In this document: positions 22,699 through 33,506 of the stretch, piece after piece
Layout: each line of letters starts with the position of its first letter
Numbering within the stretch: position 1 is the first letter of the stretch
Assembly (NCBI GenBank): GCA_963989385.1
Contig: OZ022502.1
Location: 50,523,454 to 50,587,453, forward strand
Direction of reading: 5' to 3'
DNA from: Ctena decussata
Taxonomy: Eukaryota; Mollusca; Bivalvia; Lucinida; Lucinidae
Length of the DNA: 64,000 nucleotides
The notes under the pieces: model-generated
What the model was told of the DNA's origin: nothing
Databases searched by the model: none
What the model saw: the letters and a program-made list of their open reading frames with translations, nothing else
Program-made: the position numbers and the translations under genes

Positions 22699-23812
22699 AG
22701 GGGTGGGTATCGCCACTGAAAACCGTATCGCGATATATCATGATACACTGGTCTGTATCGGGATATGTATCACGATATATCCCGACTTCCTTTTCAGTTC
22801 GTACATCTGTGTTACTTGCTTTAAGTGTGTTGTTTGCTTCTGTGTTTTATTAATGATTGTAATAAAAAAATGAACATCCCATTCTTTACCTGTTTATTTT
22901 AACACCAAAAAAAAAAAAAAAAAATAACCAGCTCCAGTACTTTATTAAAATGCAACTGTTACAATTCTGCTTTACTAATTGACTTACCTACTGACATGAC
23001 CCTAGTCTCCATGCTTCTAGTGCATGACTTCTTTGTTATTCTGCTCTGACCCAGTTTTGCCCTAAGGCGAGAATGAAAAAAGCATGCAGTTTTTCAAGAC
23101 CGGTTGTCATCAAAGATCAAAGGAATTGACACGTGTCTGAAGTCTATGTGAATTATTTTATCGGTGACATGAAAAGGAGATACACTAAATAATCTGACAG
23201 TAATTGCTGAGTAAATGTTGTAGACCCAGATCAGACAACTCCTTGGAGCAGTGTGATCAGGATCTGCAATGTATGTCAGCTAAATAATGAAACTTCCCGT
23301 AAGTGAAAATGTACTAAGATATACACACACAAAAAAACTTTTTAAAAGATGTTCGAATATTAAAGTTATGAATGGGATTATCATACCGTTGGAGTGATAG
23401 GATCAGTTGGATACTAACAAAACAAAAGGATTAAACTGACATTATTATATACAATCACGGTACTTTTTGTTTACATCTGTCTTTGTGTGTGAAGATTACG
23501 GAGATAAAAGACATAAGAGGAAGCGAGTCTCCGGCAAAAGTGAACAAACCAAACCTGTTTTTAAAGACTATATTGGCTTTAATTGACTCCACTACCTAGA
23601 TCCGTTTCATGAAAATGGAATATTTTGGGGAAAAATACTAACAAAATGAAAAGGAAACTGTTAATTAAAAGCATATAAAACGTTTTCACGAGAATGTCCG
23701 GAAACTTCCGTAATTTACCGAGCGTACCGGTATGGCCAAAACGTATCGTGATTCGTATCATGGCAATTTTGAATCATGATTTACCGGTATACCGGTAATA
23801 TCGCGCACCCCT
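22699..23812. mobile_element. 1.1-kb non-autonomous DNA transposon with 10-bp target duplication
   Basis: AGGGGTGGGTATCG at the left is inverted as CGCGCACCCCT at the right. Inner ends are rich in ATCGTGATAC and CGATATATC words. The flanks carry a perfect direct repeat ATGTTGTTTT (22689-22698 and 23813-23822). The GGGGTGGGCGATAT-type terminus is common among animal hAT-like repeats, but their duplication is usually 8 bp. There is no transposase reading frame. It contains an A-run and a core copy of the CAGACTGCTCC family at 23218. Confidence 0.75.
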
Positions 23813-23930
23813 ATGTTGTTTTATCACAATGTTCATATTTTGATTATCTTATTATGACTTGCCAAATTAGGTAGATCCAAACCATCTTTAGAGCACAAAC
23901 TATCTTCCCAAGCACTTCTTACTCCAGATA

Positions 23931-24107
23931 CAGTAGAACTTCATTGGCTCAGACAGGCTTAGGACTATGGAAATTAGTTCCACCCAAGGGTAGTTCTAGC
24001 CTGTAATCCAGGGTTAGTTTCTATATAAAGTGACCTCTAGGGACCCAAGAAAGAGTTCTAGCCAGGCAGGATGAGCCATCAGGGTTCGAGCCATTGAAGT
24101 TCTACTG
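23931..24107. mobile_element. 177-bp MITE with TA target duplication
   Basis: CAGTAGAACTTCATTGGCTC is inverted at the right as AGCCATTGAAGTTCTACTG, with TA immediately outside both ends. The pattern suggests a Tc1/mariner-type non-autonomous element. Confidence 0.8.
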
Positions 24108-24569
24108 TACTGTGTTAGAAACATTTCAAACTTATTTCTTGACACAACTTTGAAAAGACTATAAAATGCTACAAAGGGAGATAACAATTTTAAATTTATG
24201 ATTTAAATCTGTTGGATTTACTTGCCTTCAAAAATAAAATTTTCTTGATAAAACACTCACAGCCAAAGGGAAAACCCTTTTGAAATTGAAATATACTGTG
24301 CTGCAGACTTTCCACAGTCCCCTATGAGAAGGGACTCAAACACTTTTCTGTGAGAATGCCCTGTGTGATAAGAAGAAAAATCTTTTCAATAATGAATGTA
24401 TCTTTACAAAGTTTAGTGTGACAGATTTAACTTCCGTGTCCTTCAGATGAAAGGATATGCTTCCACAGGAAATTTCTTTTAAAGTTACAATATCTAACTT
24501 CCTTCTCATAGGGACTTTTCTTTATGGAAAAAATCACTCCCTCTTGACAGCAAATTCTTCCCTTTAACA

Positions 24570-24787
24570 CATTTTATTCAGGATACTCCTTTAGGGGTCT
24601 CTGTGCAAACAGTCTGGATCCAGATCAGGCCAAACAAATGTGTGGCCTGATCTGAGATCGAAACTGTTTACTGCTTAGACATGATTTCTACAAGAGTTAA
24701 ACCAATATTGTCAAAATATTCTTGATTTTTGATGCAGACGACAATTTCAGCAGACAACAAAAATACCCAGAATGCAATGGGTTAACA
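24570..24787. repeat. Interspersed repeat with GGATCCAGATCAGGCC hairpin, copy 2
   Basis: CAGTCTGGATCCAGATCAGG, inverted at TGGCCTGATCTGAGATCG, and tail ending ACCCAGAATGCAATGGGTTA. Confidence 0.8.
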
Positions 24788-24889
24788 GTAGCCTCACTGG
24801 AGAAGGGATTCACCTACCTAGAAAGCAAAAGCTATTCTGTTTCTATTTTTTCCTAGTGAAAATGGCAGCTAAACCATGGAGGTGTATAA

Positions 24890-25138
24890 ATACAGTCAAC
24901 TCTCATTATTTCAAACACTGATATCTCAAAGTATCCACTTATATCCAAAAAAATTGTCTGGACTCATTTCAACTCCTGTTATGTCAAACTACTGGTATCT
25001 CAAAGTAAATTTTCTGGAACCAGAAAATTTACTTTGAGATATCAGTAGTTTGAAATCAACTTATATGAGATATCTAGAGCTGACTGAGATATCAGTAGTA
25101 TGAGATAAACTTATTTGAGATATCTAGAGCTGACTGTG
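24890..25138. mobile_element. MITE with CAGTCAACTCTC ends and GATATCTCAAAG palindromes
   Basis: TACAGTCAACTCTCATTATT at the left and GAGATATCTAGAGCTGACTG at the right. The centre TTTACTTTGAGATATCAGTA pairs with its inverse across CCAGAAAATT. A related copy is at 32990-33175. Confidence 0.7.
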
Positions 25139-25599
25139 TATCTAAAATGCCATGTAAATATAGGAGAACATCAATGTAATGATATCTCCTCAAAGCAGAA
25201 GCCAATATTTTCATTAACAGGAAGCCTATCTGTTAAGTCAATTAATTCTTCAAGACTGCAGACATCAATTTTTGAGAACAATGCTTATTTTAGATTGTTA
25301 GGTGTATAGGGAGAACAGTTTTGGGTTCACTGAAAGCAGCTGTTATTGAAACCTACAATAACTCATAACTTCGCAAATACAGAAGTTGCCATACTGATGA
25401 TTAATTATATTACCACTATAAAGACGATTTCAGAGCATACATAAAGCAAAGTGCTTTCTCGAGTCAACAAATCTGCACTTAACCCCCCTCAAAAAGTTTA
25501 TCTTACTGTCTTATTTCAATTAAATAACAGTTGGTCACTTTTAAAGAAGTAATCAAAATGTTCTCATTTACCGCTTTATCCCTGTTCTGCCCATATTGA

Positions 25600-25626
25600 C
25601 ATGCTTTTTTTTTTTTTTTTTTTTTT
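25600..25626. repeat. Poly-T tract
   Basis: A run of about 23 T lies immediately before a 32-bp minisatellite. Confidence 0.9.
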
Positions 25627-25634
25627 AATTGCAT

Positions 25635-26670
25635 TTCTAATTCTTTCTCAGATGACAAGTTTGTACATCTCAATTCTTTCTCAGATGACAGGTTTGAACT
25701 CCTTATTCTTTCTAAAAAGAAGGGTTTGAACTTCTTATTCTATCTAACCTGCAAGGTTTGAACTTCTTATTTTTCTGAGATGAAGGGTTTGAACATTTTA
25801 TTCTGTCTAGCAAGAAGTATTGCAATTTTCATTGTTTCTAACATGACGGGTTTGCACTTATTCTTTCTAACAAGAGGGGCTTGCATTTCTTATTCCTTCT
25901 AACAAGAAGGGCTTGCACTCGTTATTCCTTCTAACAGGAAGACTTTGCATTTGCTATTCCTTCTAACAAGAAGAGTTTGCACTTCTTATTCTTTCCAACA
26001 TGAGAAGGGTTTGCACTTTTTATTCCTTATAACAAGAAGGGTCTGCACTTCTTCTTCTTTCACACACGAAGGGTTTGCACTTCTTACTTTCTAACAAGAA
26101 GGGTCTGCACTTCTTATTCTTTCACACATGAAGAGTTTGCACTTCTTACTTTCAAACAAGAAAGGGTTGCACTTCTTACTCTTTCTAGCATTAAGGAGTT
26201 ACACTTCTTGTTCTTCCTAACAAGAAGGATTTGCGCTTCTTATTCTATCTAATAAGAAGGGTATGCATTTCTTATTCTATTTAACAAGAAGGTTTGTGCT
26301 TCTTACTCTTTCTAACAAGAAGGGTTTGCATTTCTTACTCTTTCTAACAAGAAGGGTTTGCACTTCCTATTCATTCTAACATGAAGGGTTTGCACTTTGT
26401 TTCTATTCTTGCTAGCATGAAGGGTTTGCATTGTTTATTATTCCCAACATGAAGAGTTTGCACTTCTTATTCTTTCTAACAGGAAGATTTGCTGTGCTTA
26501 TTTTTCTAACATAAAGGGTTTGTAGTTTTTATTCTTTCACACACGAAGGATTTGCAGAGTTCACTGTTTCCCACATGAAAACTTTGCATGTCTTATTTCT
26601 TGCACAAATGAAAAGTTTTCAGTGCTTATTCCTTCAATCATGAAGGGATTGCACTGATGATCCTTTCTTG
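25635..26670. repeat. 32-bp minisatellite, about 32 units
   Basis: The unit reads AAGGGTTTGCACTTCTTATT then CTTTCTAACA. Units keep 32 bp through the middle of the array and decay at both ends. Within each unit TTCTTATTCTTTC and AACAAGAAG words are partly complementary. It lies 361 bp from the end of the candidate first exon at 27032-27142. Confidence 0.9.
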
Positions 26671-27031
26671 TTGTTGTTTCAGTCCTCATAACATGTTCCC
26701 CATGTGGCTCAGCAAAACATATCCATACTCACACGTCACCTTGGTCCTTTCCACATGAAATATTAGCACTTATTAAATATCACATGGAGGGATTGTCACT
26801 TAGTATTATTATTGTTGTTATTATCGTTACAATTTGTTTGTTTTTTTAGACGAGATCTGACATGCTCATGTCTTCTGATTTCAAAGGAAAGGTTTGCAAT
26901 GCCCATTCTAAGAGATTCAGTGTCTTTACCTTTTATTCAATTCTAGCTTTACCTTTTCACACCTCTTCAACTGGTCCATTTTTTTTTTTTGTATACATTA
27001 TTTCAGTAATGCAACACTGGGTTCTACTTAC

Positions 27032-27142
27032 ATTGCGGAGAACAAAGATCCCAAAACCCAGAATGGCTGCCATCATACACAAGAAGACCAGTGACAGCAG
27101 CAAGGTCAAGGCCGAGACCAACGACAGAATCTCGTCGGCCAT
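27032..27142 (-). CDS. Candidate alternative first exon: N-terminal membrane anchor of a short dystrophin isoform
   Basis: Seen directly: an ATG at 27140-27142 in a strong start context (AAAATGG), an in-frame stop upstream at 27182-27184, 37 codons, then GTAAGT, a perfect splice donor, after a complete codon (phase 0). The peptide begins MADEILS and ends VLRN. Residues 6-34 are uninterrupted hydrophobic, with D3 and E4 before and R36 after. By the positive-inside rule the C-terminal side would be cytosolic. It is on the dystrophin strand, in the largest intron, and the next exon downstream (20042) starts in phase 0, so joining keeps frame. Inference: an internal promoter drives a membrane-anchored dystrophin beginning at R15. 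Alternatives are the first exon of a small nested gene whose other exons I cannot see, or chance. I recognise no family for the peptide. Confidence 0.5.
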
Positions 27143-28297
27143 TTTTAATCCTCCAACAATTTTCACCTCTACACTCTTCTGCTATGGCTTCATATAATCT
27201 TGCCTGATCAATTTTCCATAAACTTACAAACCATTGGTTACCAATGAAAACATTTTGCTGGAAAAAGCTTTGTCTTAAACATCCTCATATAAAAAGGTAA
27301 CATTATTTCATACATATTTTACTACAAAGTGTGTTTCTTTTTCTTATGAAACATATTCATCCTTCTGATGAAGATTTTCACAGCAAATAAAACGAATTCT
27401 AACCCATTCAGACTAATCCCCAGTTATCACTTTACGTTAATCCAAACACTCTAGAAAACAGAAGTTTCTACAGTAATTCCAATTCCACTCTCTTCGACTG
27501 AATACAAACATTTGGCAGGATTTATTGTACAGCTTATATCCGAAATAATTTTAGTCAATTAAAAGATAAGCCGATCCTGAAATGATCAGAAAACTTAAAT
27601 ATATCCAAGGAAATTCCCATTAGTAAAATTATCTCTATTGCACTTCGATGAATGGAATCGGGGATGAAGTGAAAAACTTGTAGAGCCCGCTGTGAAATCA
27701 CTTTGTATTTTGGCAACCCGTCTTTAACTATACAGGTGAGAAAATCACTCCAACCATTTCAAAACACATATGGAAAATTAATCAGAATCTCATATGATGC
27801 CAAATATAATTCTGACCAAATACGATATAAATGGCATATGCAGCACATTGAAATGGCTCTTTAAAATTAAACAGCCCCTGAAATATTCCTTGATTTTGAT
27901 CCAACATGTAATAACTAATATTTGCAAGCAGCTTTATTAGATTTTGCAGACATTTTTTTTTATTGTGTCTGCTTCAGAAACATTCAGCAGACACCTTCAC
28001 AGCTTCTCCAAGCAGACGCAAAAAGTGAAAAGCCGAGTGGTTTTATTACTAAACAAGACACCAGAACACCAGCAGCAGGTAACATTATGGAATCACCATA
28101 CAACAACAAGATGATTTGACAGGTAATACATCTTGGTAAATACCCATCATACCTTTAGAAGCAGAAGAGTTCTACTACCCTTTCTACCTCCATCTGTAAG
28201 AGTTCAGCTTAGACTGAGAACCATTCTTACTCATTCCATCACTAATTAACACAAAAGAAATACTTTGCAAGTTTTTCTTACTTATCTTTAGTCCTTA
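27143..28297 (-). promoter_or_regulatory. Candidate internal promoter/5'UTR region of the short isoform
   Basis: Upstream (minus strand) of the ATG at 27142, this is one of the longest stretches in the big intron with no recognised repeat, and it is bounded at 28298 by a hairpin repeat. An in-frame stop lies at 27182-27184. I see no CpG island and no confident TATA box or initiator; AT-rich words such as TATATC occur but prove nothing. The call rests only on position and on the absence of repeats. Confidence 0.25.
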
Positions 28298-28506
28298 ACT
28301 CTTTAAGCCCCAGTGACGAAATTAGCAAAATTTGCAAACAGCGCAGATCCTTATGAGGCGGCTCATAATGAGCCGCCTCATGTGGATCTACACAGTTTGC
28401 CCTCTAGTCTTTGAATTCTCAATATGAAATGTCTTGGATCAGGATTTTTTTTTAATTTTTGCAGACTTAAATTTTGTCGTCTGCTTTCTGGTACTGAAAG
28501 AGTTAA
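28298..28506. repeat. MITE, GATCCAGATGAGG family, full copy
   Basis: TTAACTCTTTAAGCCCCAGTGACGAAA to CTGGTACTGAAAGAGTTAA. The core hairpin is ATGAGGCGGCTCATAATGAG then CCGCCTCAT. The relatives at 33507 and 35474 share the CAGACGTAAATTTTGTCGTC tail. Confidence 0.85.
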
Positions 28507-28668
28507 AGCATCAAAAAATCAAATGACAAAATTTATGTCCGCAAATTTTCAAAAGCTGTTTCCTACAAGCTGTATCATATTGAGGATTAAAAGTCTAGAG
28601 GGCAAACAATGTAGATGCAGCGCATTATGTGTAGCCTCATCTGATCTACACTGTTTTGCAAATACATA
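28507..28668. repeat. MITE, GATCCAGATGAGG family, inverted partial copy
   Basis: ATGACAAAATTTATGTCCGC, TCATATTGAGGATTAAAAGT and CTAGAGGGCAAACAATGTAG are the inverse of the copy just upstream, so two copies stand tail to tail. Confidence 0.75.
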
Positions 28669-29059
28669 AAAGCCATAACTGCAATTTCCTGTATAGAAAC
28701 GTGGGCATTGAAGGTGTTACCACCAGAGAGAACATTTGCGTAAACCACAGAAATTGGTAACCATCAAACAAGAGGTCAGTTCAGAACTGGAAAAGATGCA
28801 AAACCTGACTTAGTACTCTAAAAATTTATAGCAAAACTTTGATTGTAAAACTAGTGCAGAACACAGTTTGTTAAAACAATTAGCAGTAATTAGCATCAGC
28901 CACCTGACCATGGGTAAGTCATAGTTTTTACTGATGACAGCAGCTCCCTTATGTATTTTCAATCAAAATAGTTCTAGAGCCACAAACAACTTATGCACCT
29001 ACAGGAGGTGCAAAGAACAGGTGGAACCCAGTATCAAAGCTACAGGCAGTGCATTTAAC

Positions 29060-29262
29060 CCTCCAAGAACCAAAATGAAAACAGTTGAATTTGCAAACAG
29101 CATAGATCCAGATGAGGTGGCTCATGATGAGCCACCTCATCAGTATTTATACCATTTGCCTTCTAGTCTTTAAACTCTAAATTTGATATAGCTTGGACAT
29201 TTTTTTAAATTTTTCACACATAACTTTTGTCAATGCTTGTTTGGAATTTTAAAGGTCTAACA
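29060..29262. repeat. MITE, GATCCAGATGAGG family, copy
   Basis: GCAAACAGCATAGATCCAGA, TGAGGTGGCTCATGATGAGC and CACCTCATCAG, with tail TTTTTCACACATAACTTTTG. Confidence 0.75.
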
Positions 29263-29397
29263 GGTGGATCCCATATTAGAGCTACGAGCAGTGCATTTAA
29301 CAGGTGAATCACTGCAAAAGTTGCATCACAGGATTACTGTACAAGCAGGAAATAATGACATCAGCCATATCATACAAAGGTAAGAGCAGCCATGATG

Positions 29398-30640
29398 GCA
29401 AAATGGGGAACTGACAGGTTTTCTGGTCATAGTGAGCAGCCAAAATAGAGAACTGACAGGTTTTCTGGTCACAGAGAGCAGCAATAGAGAGAATTTACAG
29501 GTTTTCTGGTAATAGTGAGCAGCCAAAAATAGAGAAGTGACCTGTTTTCTGATCACAGAGAGCAGCAATAGTAAAGAATTGGAAGGTTTTCTGGTCATAG
29601 TCAGCAGCCAAAATAGAGAATATACAGGTTTTCTGGTCATAGTCAGCAGCCAAAATAGAGAATTTACAGGTTTTCTGGTCATAGTGAGCAGCCAAAATAG
29701 AGAATTTACAGGTTTTCTGGTCATAGAGAGCAGCAATAGTAAAGAATTGACAGGTTTTCTGGTCATAGTGAGGAGTCAAAATAGAGAATTGACAGGTTTT
29801 CTGGTCATAGTGAGCAGCCAAAATAGAGAATATACAGGTTTTCTGGTCATAGTCAGCAGCCAAAATAGAGAATTTACAGGTTTTCTGGTCATAGTGAGCA
29901 GCCAAAATAGAGAATATACAGGTTTTCTGGTCATAGTCAGCAGCCAAAATAGAGAATTTACAGGTTTTCTGGTCATAGAGAGCAGCAATAGTAAAGAATT
30001 GACAGGTTTTCTGGTCATAGTGAGGAGTCAAAATAGAGAATTGACAGGTTTTCTGGTCATAGTGAGCAACCAAAAACAGAGAATTGACCTGTTTTCTGGT
30101 CACAAAGAGCAGCAGTAGTAAAGAATTGACAGATTTTCTGGTCATAGTGAACAGCCAAAATAGAGAATTTACAGGTTTTCTGGTCATAGTCAGCAGCCAA
30201 AATAGAGAATATACAGGTTTTCTGGTCATAGTCAGCAGCCAAAATAGAGAATTTACAGGTTTTCTGGTCATAGTCAGCAGCCAAAATAGAGAATATACAG
30301 ATTTTCTGGTCATAGTCAGCAGCCAAAATAGAGAATATACAGGTTTTCTGGTCATAGTCAGCAGCCAAAATAGAGAATATACAGATTTTCTGGTCATAGT
30401 CAGCAGCCAAAATAGAGAATATACAGGTTTTCTGGTCATAGTCAGCAGCCAAAATAGAGAATTTACAGGTTTTCTGGTCATAGTGAACAGCAAAAAATAG
30501 AGAATTGACAGGTTTTTAGTCATAGTGAGCAGCCAAATGTGTACAACAGACAGGTTTCCTTATCATTCTGAGCAGGCTTAATGGCTAATTGGTTTTTCCT
30601 GGTCATAGCTAGCAACTGTAAGGGCTAATAGCAGTTAAAA
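29398..30640. repeat. 42-bp minisatellite, about 27 units, with 252-bp higher-order repeat
   Basis: The unit is CAGGTTTTCTGGTCATAGTC then AGCAGCCAAAATAGAGAATATA (42 bp, 14 codons). Because 42 is divisible by 3 and the unit lacks stops in several frames, long ORFs (up to 342 codons) are open on both strands; the minus frame repeats MTRKPVYSLFWLLT. These have no start context, composition or homology suggesting a protein. A block starting TCATAGAGAGCAGCAATAGT recurs at 29721 and 29973, a 252-bp (six-unit) period. Units decay beyond about 30530. Confidence 0.92.
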
Positions 30641-30649
30641 TAGAGAATA

Positions 30650-32099
30650 CCGTAATCGCCCCATTTACCGCACATGCCCCTATAACCGCACACCAGGGCC
30701 ATTTCCGAAAAAAAATGCACAAGCGCACACTGCTTTTTCCTATTGAAACTCACAAAACGCATCAGGTTCAACTTACCATTACTGTTTCAACAGCGACAGT
30801 GTTTTTAGTTTTGTTTTCCCGACGCAATGTGCGAAGAGAGCAACTCAATCGGTCTAAATGTCAATCGGGCATCCTCGCCGATATTTACGAAGTTGGCTGA
30901 AGTGTTATGAAGTGTCCGAGTGCGAACAGCAGACTCGGATCAGCTTACACATCTGCGCTGTCTGATTAGCGTATTCTCTGTCTGCATCAACAATAGGAAT
31001 GTACATGTTGACCCGAGAAGGATCGAGCTTACGAAGTTATGAGGTTGCGGGGGTACGCAGTCTGAACTGATTCTTTGCCTTTCGTACATGTGAAAAGGCG
31101 CCATTTCTCAAGAGCAATCTTGTCATATATAGCGATAATGTGCACGTGCCGCCAAAGTGCGTTTGGGAAAGATACATGAACGGCAGATGAGAAACCCTGG
31201 TTGCAAAAGAAATAAATTGTCATAACGACAAACTCTTGTTTCCTGACAAAATCAATCTGAATACATGCGCGCAAACTGAACGAAGCGACCGACGGCGCAT
31301 ATGCATGGTATGTGCATTTAAACAAAGTTCGCGGTAGCCATAGGATAGGTTTATCATTGGCATAACTGGCCCGTGGGCCTGACACTTCCGATCAGCAAAC
31401 ACCCGCATCATACAGTGCATTTGCGAACATTGACCAGTCTAACAAATCTCCAGGATTTGCCGATAGTTTGCTAATTAATTGTTTTAAGATGCGCAGACTG
31501 GTCTACGGCTTTGCTGTTTGCACATGTAATACGGTACCTTTCTCATGACACATTGCCAATATTTCTGCACCCTTGGACGTAATGTAGGACAGACAGAAAC
31601 AGGGAAGATCAAAAGGACCGCATCTTCCAGAATTAGAATGTGTGTGTTATTTATAGAAGCCCGTGAATTTAAAGCAGACCGCTAGCCAGAGCACTGACAA
31701 ACTTACCTGACGTGTTTAAACAATCACATATTAGGTCATCGTAAATGCGTTGAAATACTTTCCTTTCTTTCGGGATATTTTATTTGGAATATTGAAAAAG
31801 GATGAAAAGAATGAAATACATGCATAATGAGGACATATTTAATACTGAGAGGTATGAGATATAATTTGCGACTTGACATGAGATCGTTTTTCTCCCGGAA
31901 ATTGGCAATTCAAATAGTTCGAACACAAAATATTTTCATGACACTTCGAACACCCCGATCAGTATTGCCGACTATTTCGACCGTTTTTTTTTTTTTTTTC
32001 ATTCTGAGTGTGCGGTTATTAGAAACGTTTTTAACCACACCTTTTTGTTGCAATTTTGAAAAAGTTAAGCGCACCGTGCGGTAAATGGGGCGATTACGG
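30650..32099. mobile_element. 1.45-kb Tc1/mariner-like non-autonomous element with TA target site
   Basis: Perfect 24-bp inverted ends begin CCGTAATCGCCCCATTTACC (30650) and lie immediately inside TA dinucleotides (30648-30649 and 32100-32101). Flanking bases AAAATAGAGAA on the left and GATAGGTTTTCTA on the right join to give one unit of the adjacent 42-bp minisatellite. The interior (about 30900-31700) is richer in CpG and GC than its surroundings. ORFs of 61 aa (30715-30900, plus) and 118 aa (31029-31385, minus) resemble no transposase that I recognise. Confidence 0.8.
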
Positions 32100-32101
32100 T
32101 A

Positions 32102-32605
32102 GATAGGTTTTCTAAAACACATTACACTGTACTTCTTTTTATGATATAAAAGTAACATAATAATTCAAGTTAGAATACCTCAGCTTACAAAAACCTGTGA
32201 ATATGAACATTAAGAATATAATAAAATGCTTCAGAACCTAGAACTCTCATATTAATAATAGCTTGTTTAATAAAGTAGGATTTTCTATATGCACCAGCTG
32301 GAAAAGATGAACATAAAGCAGTTTTATGAATTTTTTTTCCAAATATTGAGAAGAAAAGGCAGTGTGAATTTCCTAAAAGAGACCATTTTCTGTGAAAACA
32401 ACTTTGTCATTTTTCATTTTTGCCTCCCTTGAGGTCATAAAATTTGTTTGAGATATACCCATTTACTTTAATATCCAAACTTGATATCCACAATCAGATT
32501 CATTCAAGGGCAACAACTATTGCCTTTCCTTCAGTAGGCATGATAGTTGTTTCCCTTGAATGAGTCTGGTTTGTCTCATAATTATAGTAGTCTCAGTCAG
32601 TGGCC
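32102..32605. other. Non-coding stretch
   Basis: AT-rich, no exon. At 32508-32565 there is an inverted pair CATTCAAGGGCAACAACTAT / ATAGTTGTTTCCCTTGAATG forming a short hairpin. Confidence 0.45.

Positions 32606-32665
<60 letters not shown>
32606..32665. repeat. (GA)n microsatellite
   Basis: About 28 GA dinucleotides, followed by a run of eight G. Confidence 0.98.
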
Positions 32666-32671
<6 letters not shown>

Positions 32672-32989
32672 AGAAGGGGAGAGAGACAGATCACAGCAAA
32701 AACTGGCACTTTCTGCTTCACAAGGATTTTCTGTATTTCTTCTCATAAATGCCCCTTCCTAACAAACACCCCACTGGTTTTTGATCATCAAAATTTGTTG
32801 TTTCAAAAATGCCAGTTACCATGATTGACCTTATCAGTGCACTTAACTTTTACAAACTGGTGGCAAATACATGTACTGAAAAGCTGCTTATGGTCATAAA
32901 AACAAAGAGAAGCTTTCCAGGTGGAAATGAAAGATTCTAACACAATTCAGCTCTTGTACACATGCAAATGAAGGGATAAAGTACAGTCA

Positions 32990-33176
32990 ACTCCTGATAT
33001 CTTGAACACTGATATCGCAAAATATTTTCTTATATCAAAGAATATATTTCCATTTTTTATTTACATTTTCAAACTACTGATATTTCAAAGTAAATTTTCT
33101 GGTACCAGAAAATTTACTTTGAGATATCAGTAGTTTGGGCTGGTTCGACTTCGAGATATCGAGAGCTGTGTAGTAA
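32990..33176. mobile_element. MITE, CAGTCAACTC/GATATCTC family, copy 2
   Basis: TACAGTCAACTCCTGATATC left end, then GTAAATTTTCTGGTACCAGA with its inverse TTTACTTTGAGATATCAGTA, and GAGATATCGAGAGCTG at the right. Confidence 0.7.
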
Positions 33177-33506
33177 AAATATGTGAGCTTATATTCAGAT
33201 GCTTCATACATTACCATGATGTACACTTATAGGGGCATGTGTGCTAAACAGATTGAATATGGTATAGGAGTTTTGAAGTACAACATCGCCAGGGTATTTG
33301 TATGAAGATTGATCCCAGAAACTACAAACAGAAAGTATACATGATGTGGGGAGGAATGTAGTGGAAATGTTTCCCAGAAACAGGCAGCATCATTCATCAC
33401 TCCTGCTGTGACATTCTCTACCTTTATAACCTATACTAATTAAGCTGTCATACTTCATATCTCAGGTATGAAAACATACAGTGTGTCTAACAGAAACTTT
33501 TAGCTC

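Noticed and set aside
29495..30523. 342-codon minus-strand ORF and its plus-strand counterparts
   Set aside because: They are by-products of a 42-bp (14-codon) tandem repeat lacking stops. There is no start context, splice structure or protein family, and open frames exist on both strands.
29398..30640. CRISPR-like array
   Set aside because: The units are contiguous with no unique spacers of constant size, and the genome is plainly eukaryotic.
31029..31385. 118-codon minus-strand ORF as a transposase
   Set aside because: There is no catalytic DDE/DDD spacing or DNA-binding helix pattern that I can recognise, and it is too short for a Tc1/mariner transposase.
32547..32762. Arg/Glu-rich ORF
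   Set aside because: It is translation of a (GA)n microsatellite.
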